Origin: Fusicatenibacter sp.
Lineage (GTDB): Bacteria; Bacillota; Clostridia; Lachnospirales; Lachnospiraceae
Direction: 5' to 3'
Assembly (NCBI GenBank): GCA_022766945.1
Contig: JALEOU010000069.1
Span: 1-64,000, forward strand
DNA: 64,000 nt
Part shown: piece by piece, positions 46,181-54,925 of the stretch
Layout: each line of letters starts with the position of its first letter
How positions within the stretch are numbered: position 1 is the first letter of the stretch
Notes under the pieces: model-generated
Told to the model about the DNA's origin: nothing
Databases searched by the model: none
What the model saw: only the letters and a program-made list of their open reading frames with translations
Program-made: the position numbers and the translations under genes

Positions 46181-46229
46181 AAAATGCCGGAGTGCATCAG
46201 CATCAATATTAGCTCGATACACTCCGGCA
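46181..46229 (-). terminator. Terminator of the FKBP-like lipoprotein gene
   Basis: TGCCGGAGTG (46185-46194) pairs with CACTCCGGCA (46220-46229) and the stem extends inwards with ATC/GAT-type pairs. On the minus strand TTTTTG follows. It sits 20 bases after the lipoprotein stop codon. Confidence 0.8.
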
Positions 46230-46247
46230 ATTATTTTGCGGGTCCTG

Positions 46248-47405
46248 TTACTGCGCTACGACATTCCCGTCACTGTCCACCATGACCCGATTGATGGTTG
46301 CATTTTCCAGTACCAGGTCTACCATGCGGTCCATCATAATGGTCAGTTCCACAAAGTCTTCTCCGTTCTGCTCTATGAACTCCTCACGGCTAAGTCCTGA
46401 ATTTTCTATATAATTGTTCAGGCGGTTGCCGTAATCCTCATCGTCCGTTGTCCAACCTTCTTTTTCCTGCACGGCGCGGATCACAAGATAAACCTGGGCA
46501 GCCTGCTTTGCACTCTTTTGTTTATCCTCTTCGTACTTTTCCCTGTCCACATACTGATCAAGGAAGTCTTCCAGTTCCATTCCGTAAAACGCAGCATACA
46601 TCGCATATCTTGCATCGTAGCTTTCCTCTCCCAGTGTCACATAGGACTGCGGAATCTGATTCACAACGGCGCCCTCCACTACCGTCTGAAGAACCAGGGA
46701 CTGCAGATCCGTCTCTGCACTCGCAAGATTCGCCGCTTCGAGCGCTTCCCTCTGGCTGCTGCGATATTCTTCCACATTGCTGTATTCTGTATTTTCCTTA
46801 ACCCACTCATCGGTCAGTTCCACAGGACGGCTGATAGCGTTGACGGTAACCGTAAAGACCACATCTTTTCCGGCCAGTTCCTCGGTATAGTTGTCCGGAA
46901 ACTTCAGCTGAAGATCTTTTGTTTCATCCTGCTTCATACCTACGACGCCGTCTTCAAATCCGTCGATAAACGTATGGGACCCCAGCTCCAGGTTATAGGA
47001 ATCCGAGCTTCCGCCTTCAAATTCCTGTCCATCCACTTTTCCCACATAAGCGATATCCACCGTATCACCAATCTGGGCTGTTGCCTCCGGGTCATCGACC
47101 GTCTCCAAAAGCGCATCATACAGAGAATTTTCAATCTCCTCATCGGTTACCTGCTGGATCTTTTCCTCCAGAGTCAGTCCTTTATATTCGCCAAGTGTAA
47201 CACACTCGTCGATTGCAGGATCTGTATCCACCACAGGAATTTCTTCCTCCAAATCAGATTCGGATGTTTCCTGGCTCTCTGCAGAAGCAGCATCCACTGA
47301 GGATGCCTTGGATGTCTGGGAGGTCGTATCCTCCTTGCCGCAGCCGCTGATCATGGCAGTTCCAAGGGACAGACACATCATAAAAACAACTATTTTTCTT
47401 TTCAT
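46248..47405 (-). CDS. Trigger-factor-like FKBP peptidyl-prolyl isomerase lipoprotein
   Basis: A 385-residue lipoprotein with lipidation Cys22 (MISGCG) and a Ser/Glu-rich linker. An FKBP-type domain follows (about residues 105-195; IGDTVDIAYVGKVDGQEFEGG, GSHTFIDGFEDGVVGMKQDE), then a helical region like the trigger-factor C-terminus (about 200-370). It probably helps fold secreted proteins outside the membrane. A PrsA-like role is inferred, although the isomerase domain type differs. GGAGG precedes the start; ATG 47405 is chosen over the TTG one codon earlier. Confidence 0.85.
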   Translation of the reverse strand: MKRKIVVFMMCLSLGTAMISGCGKEDTTSQTSKASSVDAASAESQETSESDLEEEIPVVDTDPAIDECVTLGEYKGLTLEEKIQQVTDEEIENSLYDALLETVDDPEATAQIGDTVDIAYVGKVDGQEFEGGSSDSYNLELGSHTFIDGFEDGVVGMKQDETKDLQLKFPDNYTEELAGKDVVFTVTVNAISRPVELTDEWVKENTEYSNVEEYRSSQREALEAANLASAETDLQSLVLQTVVEGAVVNQIPQSYVTLGEESYDARYAMYAAFYGMELEDFLDQYVDREKYEEDKQKSAKQAAQVYLVIRAVQEKEGWTTDDEDYGNRLNNYIENSGLSREEFIEQNGEDFVELTIMMDRMVDLVLENATINRVMVDSDGNVVAQ

Positions 47406-47532
47406 CAATCTGTTTCCTCCATATTATGACGTTGAGGGCAAAAGAGCTCCTGCCCTGAGATCACATGATAATAGCATCCTACATCTTACCATACTTCCGT
47501 CCGAAAAGGAAGAGACACACGCAAGAAAAGAT

Positions 47533-47561
47533 TTGCGTTTTGGCATAAAGGATGATAAAAT
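47533..47561 (+). promoter_or_regulatory. Promoter of the small membrane protein gene at 47627
   Basis: TTGCGT (47533-47538), 17 bases and TAAAAT (47556-47561) lie about 65 bases before the start codon. Spacing and -10 fit sigma-A. Confidence 0.6.
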
Positions 47562-47626
47562 GTGTACAGACTCAGCAGCGGATCGGAGTGATTCGCGCTG
47601 AAATTACTGCAGGAGGAGGTGTAAGG

Positions 47627-48082
47627 ATGAAACCCTGGATTATCGTACTTATTGTCATAGCTGTCCTCGCGGCGATCCTTGGTCTGCTTTACTATTTTGG
47701 AAGAAAGGCAGAGAAGAAACAGGCTGCACAGCAGGAACAGATGGAGGCCATGAAGCAGACGGTCACCATGTTGATTATAGATAAGAAGCGGATGCGGATA
47801 AAAGATTCCGGTCTTCCACAGATGGTGATCGACCAGACGCCCAAGATGATGCGCCGTACCAAACTTCCTATCGTAAAGGCGAAGATCGGTCCCAGAATCA
47901 TGACTCTGATCTGCGATGCGCAGATTTTTGATCAGATTCCACTCAAGAAAGAAGTCAAGGCAACCGTCAGCGGCATCTATATCACCGGCGTTCGCGGCAT
48001 TCGCGGTCCGCTGGAACAGCCGAAGAAGAAAAACGGTTTCTGGCAGAAACTCCTGAGAAAGGCACGCGGCGAGGTTAAATAA
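47627..48082 (+). CDS. Conserved-looking single-helix membrane protein, unknown function
   Basis: A 151-residue protein with one N-terminal membrane helix (WIIVLIVIAVLAAILGLLYYF, residues 4-24). A basic coiled-coil-like stretch follows (RKAEKKQAAQQEQMEAMKQT), then a compact beta-rich domain (TMLIIDKKRMRI through KEVKATVSGIYI). The tail is very basic. I do not recognise a named family. The topology, helix out and domain in, resembles small membrane-anchored scaffold proteins. AGGAGGAGG precedes ATG 47627. It has its own promoter and terminator. Confidence 0.75.
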   Translation: MKPWIIVLIVIAVLAAILGLLYYFGRKAEKKQAAQQEQMEAMKQTVTMLIIDKKRMRIKDSGLPQMVIDQTPKMMRRTKLPIVKAKIGPRIMTLICDAQIFDQIPLKKEVKATVSGIYITGVRGIRGPLEQPKKKNGFWQKLLRKARGEVK

Positions 48083-48104
48083 ACTCCCGCATTCTCTAGC
48101 AAAA

Positions 48105-48157
48105 AAACAGCAGAACAGTTCTGAATTACTCAGAGGTTCTGCTGTTTCTTTTTTTCT
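48105..48157 (+). terminator. Terminator after the small membrane protein gene
   Basis: AAACAGCAGAAC (48105-48116) and GTTCTGCTGTTT (48136-48147) form a perfect 12-bp stem followed by CTTTTTTTT. The A-run before it would let it work on the minus strand for the DUF1934 gene as well. Confidence 0.85.
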
Positions 48158-48194
48158 CACTCTTGATCCATTGCTCTCACAAAGCTTCTTTTCA

Positions 48195-48668
48195 TCAGGC
48201 TTCCTTATCCGGCCTTTCTGCCGATTCCGCCTGCTTCCCTCTTCTGTTTCGCACTTCAATGTCAATCTCGCAGTCTCCCACATAACCATCGTTGATGTCC
48301 AGCGCATATTCCGCTCTCAGAAGAATCTGATCCTGCTTTTCCGTCACCTTTACTTTGGTTGCTGCGATTCCCATATTCATCATACCAAAAGGGGTATGAT
48401 AAAAAGAAATATTTTTCTTATCTTCCTCAAAAACCATATGAACATCAATCAGTCCGTGCTTACGCACTTCCACAACTTTATCCGTAAACTTGATCACATT
48501 ATGCGTAGCAACATCGAATCCTTCTGTAGCTTCCTCATAGACGAGATAATGGTGCCCGTTCTTCTTATAATACATTCCCGCCGTCACTACCTCCACCGGC
48601 TCCTGTTCTCCGGATTCATCGGTCAGGTACTGTAATCCCCGGATACTGATAATTACATCTTTTTCCAT
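48195..48668 (-). CDS. DUF1934 (YwiB-like) calycin-fold protein
   Basis: A 157-residue protein of the DUF1934 family (VIISIRGLQYLTDES, GMYYKKNGHHYLVYEE, SFYHTPFGMMNMGI, ALDINDGYVGDCEIDIEVR). Its fold is a calycin-like barrel and its role is unknown. AGGAG precedes ATG 48668. It follows murI by 43 bases on the same strand and is likely cotranscribed. Confidence 0.85.
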   Translation of the reverse strand: MEKDVIISIRGLQYLTDESGEQEPVEVVTAGMYYKKNGHHYLVYEEATEGFDVATHNVIKFTDKVVEVRKHGLIDVHMVFEEDKKNISFYHTPFGMMNMGIAATKVKVTEKQDQILLRAEYALDINDGYVGDCEIDIEVRNRRGKQAESAERPDKEA

Positions 48669-48711
48669 TGTTACTCCTGCTGTACTTTCTATGTCTGTCA
48701 AACACTGTCTT

Positions 48712-49536
48712 TCAGAACTCTTCAATCTGTATCTGTCTCGTATCGCTGATCTGCTCCGGCAGCACGGAATGAGCAAACGAGTTGAACCGTTCCACACCGT
48801 CACTGGCAAAGAAACGGTATTTTTGCTGCCCCGTATCTACACCGCCCGGATTGGCCAGATTAAGTTCCAGAAGCATTCTGCGAAGCGCCTGCGATGTCTC
48901 GTAAGCCGGATTCACCAGCGTCACTTCCTCCCCCACAACGCCCCGCAGCAGCGACCGCAGCAGCGGGTAATGGGTACAGCCCATGATCAGGGTATCGATT
49001 TTTTTGTCAAGAATCTCCGCCAGGTATCTTCTGGCTACTTCCTCGGTGATCGGATCCTTCGTCCACCCCTCCTCCACCAGCGGTACAAACAGGGGACAGG
49101 GCTTTCCATACACCGTAATCTCCGAATCCGCCTGGGTGATCAGCTTCTGGTACAGGCCGCTCTGGATTGTGCTCTCTGTTGCAATCACTCCCACACGTTT
49201 ATTTCTGGTCGTTTCCACTGCCATCTGGGCACCTGGTTTCACTACGCCGAGAATCGGGAGATCAATCTCCTGCTCGATTGTTTCCAGGGCAAGCGCGCTG
49301 GCGGTATTGCAGGCAATCACGATTGCTTTCACCTGCTGAGTCTGCAGAAAACGTACAATCTGACGGGAATACCGGATAACCGTATCCCGGGATTTGGATC
49401 CATAAGGCACTCTTGCGGTATCTCCAAAATATACAATTCTCTCGTTGGGAAGATTTCTCATGATCTCGCGAACCACCGTTAATCCACCCACACCGGAATC
49501 AAAGACGCCGATCGGCGCCCATTTATCTGCTTTCAT
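48712..49536 (-). CDS. murI: Glutamate racemase
   Basis: A 274-residue enzyme that turns L-glutamate into D-glutamate for peptidoglycan. The two catalytic cysteines are Cys76 (IVIACNTASA) and Cys187 (IMGCTHYPLL), and GVFDSGVGGLTV is the N-terminal signature. GGAGGA precedes ATG 49536. Confidence 0.96.
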   Translation of the reverse strand: MKADKWAPIGVFDSGVGGLTVVREIMRNLPNERIVYFGDTARVPYGSKSRDTVIRYSRQIVRFLQTQQVKAIVIACNTASALALETIEQEIDLPILGVVKPGAQMAVETTRNKRVGVIATESTIQSGLYQKLITQADSEITVYGKPCPLFVPLVEEGWTKDPITEEVARRYLAEILDKKIDTLIMGCTHYPLLRSLLRGVVGEEVTLVNPAYETSQALRRMLLELNLANPGGVDTGQQKYRFFASDGVERFNSFAHSVLPEQISDTRQIQIEEF

Positions 49537-49579
49537 AGATTCCTCCATCCATCTGAAACTGTCAGGTCACTGATATTTT

Positions 49580-49608
49580 ATTTTAACCCGAATGGCGGAA
49601 GAATGCAA
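49580..49608 (-). promoter_or_regulatory. Sigma-A promoter of murI
   Basis: On the minus strand TTGCAT (49608-49603), 17 bases and TAAAAT (49585-49580) lie about 45 bases before the start codon. Confidence 0.55.
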
Positions 49609-49642
49609 TATCCGATACACAGAAAAAGCACTCAGCAGAAAG

Positions 49643-49696
49643 TTAAGGTACCTTGACATTGTTTGGTTCGTGTGGTAATATGTCAAGGTACCTTAA
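49643..49696 (+). promoter_or_regulatory. Promoter with twin palindromic operator of the ABC exporter
   Basis: TTGACA (49653-49658), 17 bases and TAATAT (49676-49681) make a strong promoter. Two copies of the palindrome AAGGTACCTT (49645-49654 and 49685-49694) flank it. Together they form a larger inverted repeat, TTAAGGTACCTTGACAT against its complement at 49680-49696. Box centres are 40 bases apart. This is typical of a dimeric repressor that covers the -35 and the start site. No regulator gene lies next to it. Confidence 0.8.
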
Positions 49697-49719
49697 TAGT
49701 TGAAAGGAGTGTGGAAATC

Positions 49720-51465
49720 ATGTGGAAATACATTAAGCAATATCTTCCATATGCCATATTTGCCGGTTTATTCATGATCGGCGAGGTGATGATGGATTTG
49801 ATCCAGCCCGGTATTATGAGCCGGATTGTAGATGATGGAGTGCTTGGCCTGAACAGCGGCGGCACCGGAGATTTACATCTAATCTGGACACTGGGCGTAC
49901 AAATGGTTTTTCTTGTTCTGTTCGGGGGACTCTGCGGTTCATTAAATAACGTATTTGTCCATATTACCGGGCAGAACATCGGGAATGAAATGCGAAAAGA
50001 CTGTTTTCAGAGGATTATGGAATTTTCTTTTCCGCAGCTTGACCGGTTCGGCACAGGTTCTCTGGTGACAAGAGTCACCAACGATATCACACAGGTACAG
50101 AATTTCGTCTCCCAGTTTGTCCGCGGCATGATCCGTACATCTCTTCTGATGTTCGGAAGTATCTATTTCATGTTTCGTCTGAACCGGGAATTCGGACTCA
50201 TCGTACTGTGCGCGTTTCCCTTCATCGTTGGCTGCCTTGCCTTTTGTCTCTGGAAAGCCAATCCTCTGTTTTCCAAGCTGCAGGAACAGCTGGATATCAT
50301 CAATTCCATCATGCAGGAAGATGTCTCGGGAATCCGGATTATCAAAGCCTGTGTCCGTGAAATGTATGAAAAGATCCGCTTTGGCAGGGCAAATGAGGAT
50401 CTGATCAAAACACAGCTTCATGTCCTTTATATTTTCGCCTTTATGAATCCTGCATGCAACGCTCTGATGTATCTCGTTGTTGCTGTCATTTTACTGGCAG
50501 GATCCCGTACTGTAAGTACCGGAGGAGCTACCCCGGGTACGATTATGGCTGCAATTACCTATACAACACAGCTCCTCAACGGAATTCTGATGCTGGTCAT
50601 GCTGTTTCAGAATATCTCCCGGGGACTTGTCTCCTGGAAGCGTGTCAAAGTCATTCTGAACAGTGCGCCGGAATTAAAGGACGGTGCCTTTGACGGGAAT
50701 ACCGCACTTCAGGGAGAAATTGAATTCCGTGACGTTTCTTTTGCCTATCCCGGCTCTGATCGGATGGTACTGGATCATATCAATCTAACGATTCACAAAG
50801 GAGAAACCATTGCCGTTATGGGTGCTACCGGCTGCGGAAAAACAACTCTCGTGAATCTGATTCCCCGATTTTATGATGTGACCGGCGGAGCCATTCTCGT
50901 AGATGGTGTGGATGTGCGCAGTTACCGCCAGGAAGCTTTGCGGGAGAAGATCGCCATCACACTCCAGAAAAGTGAGCTCTTTAGTACAACCATAGAAGAC
51001 AATATTTCCTGGGGTTCCATGGAGGCTTCTCCTTCCAGGATACGCTGTGCCGCAGTCACAGCCCAGGCCGATGATTTCATTTCTGCTTCTCCGGACGGCT
51101 ATGAAACGATGGTGGCAGAACGCGGCATGAGCCTTTCCGGCGGACAGAAGCAGCGTCTGTCCATCGCAAGAGCGATCGTAAAACAGGGAGAAATCCTGAT
51201 TTTTGATGATTCCACCAGTGCTCTCGATCTGAAAACCGAGGCAAACCTCTATGACGCTCTGCAAAAGACCAATCCGGACACGACAAAAATCATTGTTGCC
51301 CAGAGAATTGCCTCCGTCCGCAGAGCAGACCGGATTGTGGTTCTGGAGCACGGCCGGATCGCTGCAACCGGCACACATGAGGAGCTCCTTTCCTCCTGTG
51401 CCGTCTATCAGGATATTTATCAGTCTCAGATTGGAAAGGATGGTGAGAGCTTTGAAAGAGCTTAG
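49720..51465 (+). CDS. Heterodimeric ABC exporter subunit A (degenerate ATP site)
   Basis: A 581-residue half-transporter with six helices (about residues 10-310) and an ATPase domain (340-581). It has Walker A GATGCGKT and a normal signature LSGGQKQR. Walker B reads ILIFDDSTSALD, with Asp where the catalytic Glu normally stands. This asymmetry is typical of BmrC/TM287-like subunits. Drugs, lipids or peptides are possible cargo. ATG 49720 has AAAGGAG upstream; the frame from 49663 covers the promoter. It overlaps the start of the partner gene. Confidence 0.92.
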   Translation: MWKYIKQYLPYAIFAGLFMIGEVMMDLIQPGIMSRIVDDGVLGLNSGGTGDLHLIWTLGVQMVFLVLFGGLCGSLNNVFVHITGQNIGNEMRKDCFQRIMEFSFPQLDRFGTGSLVTRVTNDITQVQNFVSQFVRGMIRTSLLMFGSIYFMFRLNREFGLIVLCAFPFIVGCLAFCLWKANPLFSKLQEQLDIINSIMQEDVSGIRIIKACVREMYEKIRFGRANEDLIKTQLHVLYIFAFMNPACNALMYLVVAVILLAGSRTVSTGGATPGTIMAAITYTTQLLNGILMLVMLFQNISRGLVSWKRVKVILNSAPELKDGAFDGNTALQGEIEFRDVSFAYPGSDRMVLDHINLTIHKGETIAVMGATGCGKTTLVNLIPRFYDVTGGAILVDGVDVRSYRQEALREKIAITLQKSELFSTTIEDNISWGSMEASPSRIRCAAVTAQADDFISASPDGYETMVAERGMSLSGGQKQRLSIARAIVKQGEILIFDDSTSALDLKTEANLYDALQKTNPDTTKIIVAQRIASVRRADRIVVLEHGRIAATGTHEELLSSCAVYQDIYQSQIGKDGESFERA

Positions 51466-53269
51466 AGATCAGAAACTGGAAGCCAGAAATATTCCGGGAA
51501 TGCGCCAGAGGGAACGTTTTGCGGAAGCGGAACACGCGGAAAATGTGGGTACGACGCTGAAACGGATCGTTATTTATTTCGTCCATGAAAAAGGGCTGGT
51601 ATTCGCTATGCTTTTTACGGTTGTCTTCGGAACACTGTGCGGAATCAGTGCTCCAGGTCTTCAGAGCCAGGCGATTGATATCATTGCGGGATCCCGCTCT
51701 GACAGTCTGTCAATAACCGTTGCTTTGATGCTTCTTGTTTATCTGCTTTACAGCGCAAGCCAGCTGCTGCAGGGCCTGTTCAGCGCCAGACTCAGCCAGC
51801 GCATTGTAAAGCGAATGCGTGAGGAACTGTTCGGGAAAATTGTGGATCTCCCGGTCGGCTATCTGGACACGCATTCCCATGGAGATGTCATGAGCCGTAT
51901 GACAAACGATGTGGAAAACATCTCCACTACAGTTTCCCAGTCACTGCCTTCTCTTTTTTCCGGAGTCCTGACTATCTTTGGAACGGCCGCAATCATGCTG
52001 TGGTATTGCTGGCAGCTTGCTCTTTTAAGCTGCGCGACCGTTTTACTGACCTTGCTCGCCACAAAGATTCTGTCCGGACAAGTCCGGAGATTTTCACGCA
52101 AACGCCAGATGCTCCTTGGACAGCTGAACGGCACTGTGGAAGAAATGATCTCCGGTTACCATACCGTTGTTGCATATAATCACCAGCAAACAACCCTGAA
52201 AGAATTCCGCAGCACAGCGGATTCTCTGACAAAGGCAGGCATCCGTACAGACAGCTTCAGCGGTGTCATGGGTCCTATTATGAACTGTATCGGAAACATT
52301 GGTTTTGTCATCATTGCAGCTTTCGGCGGGTATTTTTCTGTAAAGGGACTGATTTCCGTCGGCGTGATTTCTGCCTTTATTGTTTACGCAAAACAGTTCA
52401 GCAGACCAATCAATGAAATCGCGCAGATCTACGGCCAGCTCCAGACAGCTATCGCCGGTGCTGAGCGGGTATTTGCCGTACTGGATGAAATCAATGAGGA
52501 TAAATCCGGCGATGACCTGGCAGAAGAAAAAGATACCTCCATCTCCTTTCACAATGTGCAGTTTTCCTATCTCCCGGGACACCCTGTCATTCAGAATTTC
52601 TCTCTTTTGGTTCCATCCGGCAAAAAAGTCGCCCTCGTCGGGGCCACAGGCAGCGGAAAAACCACGATCGTTAATCTTCTCATGCGATTTTATGATACCG
52701 ACAGCGGAGAAATTCGAATCAACCGTCAGAATCTGCAGGAAATCTCAAGAGACAGCCTGCGAAAAAATGTAGCGATTGTGCTGCAGGATACCGTTTTGTT
52801 CAGCAATACTGTGCGAAATAACCTGAAATACGGCAATGAAAACGCCACCGAAGAACAGCTCGAACAGGCCATCGACATGAGCCGCTGCCGGGATATGATC
52901 CGCATGCTTCCGCAGGGTTACGACACAGTTCTGACCGGTTCCGGCGAAAATATCAGCCAGGGACAGCGGCAGCTTCTCGCCATTGCCCGCGCATTTATCG
53001 CCGATCCCAAGATCCTGATTCTCGATGAGGCGACTTCCAACGTGGATACCCGCACGGAAAAAGCAATTCAGGATGCCATGCAGCTCGTCATGAAAAACCG
53101 TACCAGCATCATCATTGCTCACCGTCTGTCCACCATCCGCGACGCAGACCTGATCGTTGTCATGGATCACGGAGAAATTGTGGAAAGCGGAAGTCACGAT
53201 GATCTGCTCTCGCAAAAAGGAAAATACTACGAACTGTATATGACTCAGTATGCCGGTTTTGCCACCTGA
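51440..53269 (+). CDS. Heterodimeric ABC exporter subunit B (catalytic ATP site)
   Basis: A 609-residue half-transporter with an extended N-terminus, six helices and an ATPase domain with Walker A GATGSGKT and Walker B ILILDEATSNVD containing the catalytic Glu. The signature is altered to ISQGQRQ. With subunit A it makes one working and one degenerate site. Start candidates are ATG 51440, GTG 51443 and TTG 51452, all inside the end of the first gene. ATG is taken here, with AAAGG just upstream. Confidence 0.92.
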   Translation: MVRALKELRDQKLEARNIPGMRQRERFAEAEHAENVGTTLKRIVIYFVHEKGLVFAMLFTVVFGTLCGISAPGLQSQAIDIIAGSRSDSLSITVALMLLVYLLYSASQLLQGLFSARLSQRIVKRMREELFGKIVDLPVGYLDTHSHGDVMSRMTNDVENISTTVSQSLPSLFSGVLTIFGTAAIMLWYCWQLALLSCATVLLTLLATKILSGQVRRFSRKRQMLLGQLNGTVEEMISGYHTVVAYNHQQTTLKEFRSTADSLTKAGIRTDSFSGVMGPIMNCIGNIGFVIIAAFGGYFSVKGLISVGVISAFIVYAKQFSRPINEIAQIYGQLQTAIAGAERVFAVLDEINEDKSGDDLAEEKDTSISFHNVQFSYLPGHPVIQNFSLLVPSGKKVALVGATGSGKTTIVNLLMRFYDTDSGEIRINRQNLQEISRDSLRKNVAIVLQDTVLFSNTVRNNLKYGNENATEEQLEQAIDMSRCRDMIRMLPQGYDTVLTGSGENISQGQRQLLAIARAFIADPKILILDEATSNVDTRTEKAIQDAMQLVMKNRTSIIIAHRLSTIRDADLIVVMDHGEIVESGSHDDLLSQKGKYYELYMTQYAGFAT

Positions 53270-53298
53270 GAAAAGGCCTGGACCAAGTCCGTAACCAA

Positions 53299-53338
53299 AG
53301 AAGTGCACCCGTATCCTTTGATGCGGATGCACTTCTTG
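53299..53338. terminator. Hairpin after the ABC exporter genes
   Basis: AAGAAGTGCA and TGCACTTCTT form a 10-bp stem, with inner CCG/CGG pairs after a one-base bulge on each side. T-rich sequence on both sides is short. It lies between converging genes and is a likely weak bidirectional terminator. Confidence 0.55.
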
Positions 53339-53359
53339 TTATCACAGCTCTCGCTGCAG

Positions 53360-53614
53360 TTAATGCTCATTTCTGCAAAACGATCCCAGTGCCATTCCCC
53401 ACAGCGGACCGAGTACCAATCCCAGAACATGATTCTCCCACAATCCGCATTGATTCAGCAGCACGCCCAGAACCAGACCCAGACCCGCTCCCGCAGCTAT
53501 CTTCGCATTCCAGGTCTTATTGTTCCTCTTTTCCATACTATAATTGACCGCCAGGATTGCCAATGCAACTCCTGTCATGATCAGGGGAAGTGCGGATGAA
53601 ACAAACTCTTTCAT
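53360..53614 (-). CDS. Small membrane protein, unknown function
   Basis: An 84-residue protein with two or three hydrophobic segments (SALPLIMTGVALAILAVNY, AGAGLGLVLGVLLNQCGL, VLGLVLGPLWGMALGSF) and a basic loop between them. It resembles a group of short clostridial membrane proteins I cannot name. AAGGAGA precedes its ATG 7 bases upstream, which supports translation. It probably forms a unit with the next small gene upstream. Confidence 0.65.
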   Translation of the reverse strand: MKEFVSSALPLIMTGVALAILAVNYSMEKRNNKTWNAKIAAGAGLGLVLGVLLNQCGLWENHVLGLVLGPLWGMALGSFCRNEH

Positions 53615-53674
53615 ATACGTTTCTCCTTCAATTCTGCTCCGCAGCGGAAAACCTGAGAGCCCAACTCCTTTTCC

Positions 53675-53782
53675 TCAATTTTCCGGATTGCGGGGAATAA
53701 TAATAGCGGCAATAATGTAAGCCAGAAATCCGCTGCCGGCCATGGGCAGTATACGGGATAAAGAATGAATCCCTTTTTTCAT
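53675..53782 (-). CDS. Very short membrane protein, unknown function
   Basis: A 35-residue product (MKKGIHSLSRILPMAGSGFL, then AYIIAAIIIPRNPEN) with one hydrophobic helix. GAGG lies 9 bases before ATG 53782. The frame is open upstream to 53863 and could begin at MSEDYLLNYEA, which has no clear ribosome site. It lies just before the 84-residue membrane protein gene on the same strand. Confidence 0.45.
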   Translation of the reverse strand: MKKGIHSLSRILPMAGSGFLAYIIAAIIIPRNPEN

Positions 53783-53920
53783 CTTCCTATACCTCGCTTC
53801 ATAATTCAGTAAGTAATCTTCGCTCATATCATACAAAAAAAACTGCCTGGCTGATAGGCGCATTTTTCAGAGGAATGTGTCTGTTTTATAGTTTCCTGTC
53901 TGATTCACGTATCAAATACC

Positions 53921-53961
53921 GCATACTTAAAAAAGGTCCGATGGACCTTTTTTAAGTATGC
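53921..53961. terminator. Perfect 19-bp hairpin with embedded T-run
   Basis: GCATACTTAAAAAAGGTCC (53921-53939) and its exact complement (53943-53961) are split by a 3-base loop. The T6 run inside the 3' arm suggests an intrinsic terminator for the nitroreductase gene, usable in both directions. The stem continues beyond the T-run, which is unusual. The rest of 53863-54031 shows nothing else. Confidence 0.65.
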
Positions 53962-54030
53962 ACGAAGGCAAAAAGCAAACCACCTTTTGAGTAAGCAAGT
54001 ATTCTCATCGCCTGTTTACCAAACAGAAAG

Positions 54031-54810
54031 CTAACTTTCTTTCACCTTATCCTGTAACTGATATACAGCGAACAGTGTTTTTTCATCGTCAAGCCCGGCA
54101 TCATATTTCAATTCCACATGATATAAAATTTTTTCATGCTGTAAACACAATTCAAGAAAACACAGGAAAATCCCCATATCAATCTGATTATAGAAAGATA
54201 CCTGATCAGCCGGCATAATGCCCCTTTTACCGGGTTTCTTGTAACGGTAGATTTTCAATGTATGATCGATGTGCTCTATCATCCACGGCTGCGTATTGCA
54301 GGCGCTTGGAGCAAATCGAACAATCTCCGTAATCCCGTCTATGTATTCCCCAAACCAAATTTCCCCGATTGGCTTGCGTTTACTTTTGAACATATCTCTG
54401 CGGAATTTCGTCTCATCAGTTACTTTTGCAATAGCAAGCATGATCACAAAATCGAGATTCTCATATTGGGATTCTTCTGTTTTTCCAATTCCAAACCATA
54501 ATGTTCCTATATTTTTCTGAGTTAAGTATAAATCCAACTGTTCGCCGATGTATCCGATATTTTGTAAATAATGTTCTTTTTTTTCGCTGTACAATAAAAT
54601 GCAGTATTCCTCACCGCGTCTGCAGGTTGTCTCCTCTGCCGGTACGATTCGGATTGCTGTTCTGATTTTCGGACACAGCCCTGAGAAATGTTGGTATGCG
54701 TCTTCTATTTCGCGCAGTTCGTCTGATGAAATCGTTTCATTCCCAATATTCCGAAACAGATGAAAGGATTTTCTTTTATATATTGCCGGATACAATTTAC
54801 AATCGATCAT
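54031..54810 (-). CDS. Nitroreductase-fold protein
   Basis: A 259-residue protein resembling the clostridial TM/putative nitroreductase group. It has YKRKSFHLFRN near residue 11, GYIGEQLDLYLTQKNIGTLWFG near 83-105 and FAPSACNTQPWMIEHIDHTLKIYR near 165-190, as in FMN-binding nitroreductases. It probably reduces nitro or quinone compounds with NAD(P)H. Base use is more AT-rich than its neighbours, hinting at recent gain. GGAGAG precedes its ATG. Confidence 0.8.
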   Translation of the reverse strand: MIDCKLYPAIYKRKSFHLFRNIGNETISSDELREIEDAYQHFSGLCPKIRTAIRIVPAEETTCRRGEEYCILLYSEKKEHYLQNIGYIGEQLDLYLTQKNIGTLWFGIGKTEESQYENLDFVIMLAIAKVTDETKFRRDMFKSKRKPIGEIWFGEYIDGITEIVRFAPSACNTQPWMIEHIDHTLKIYRYKKPGKRGIMPADQVSFYNQIDMGIFLCFLELCLQHEKILYHVELKYDAGLDDEKTLFAVYQLQDKVKES

Positions 54811-54925
54811 AATCTCTCCTTTTGCTTACTCGTTTCCGGAAAGCCCACCGCCGGCAAGAACAAAACCAGCCAAGTCTGATCAGATGAAGTAAACCAAAAC
54901 TGGTAAGATTATTTTGCAGAAAGGA

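Noticed and set aside
47486..48307. A 273-codon minus-strand frame across 47486-48307
   Set aside because: It runs through a clear terminator at 48105-48157 and opposite a gene with a good ribosome site, promoter and membrane helix.
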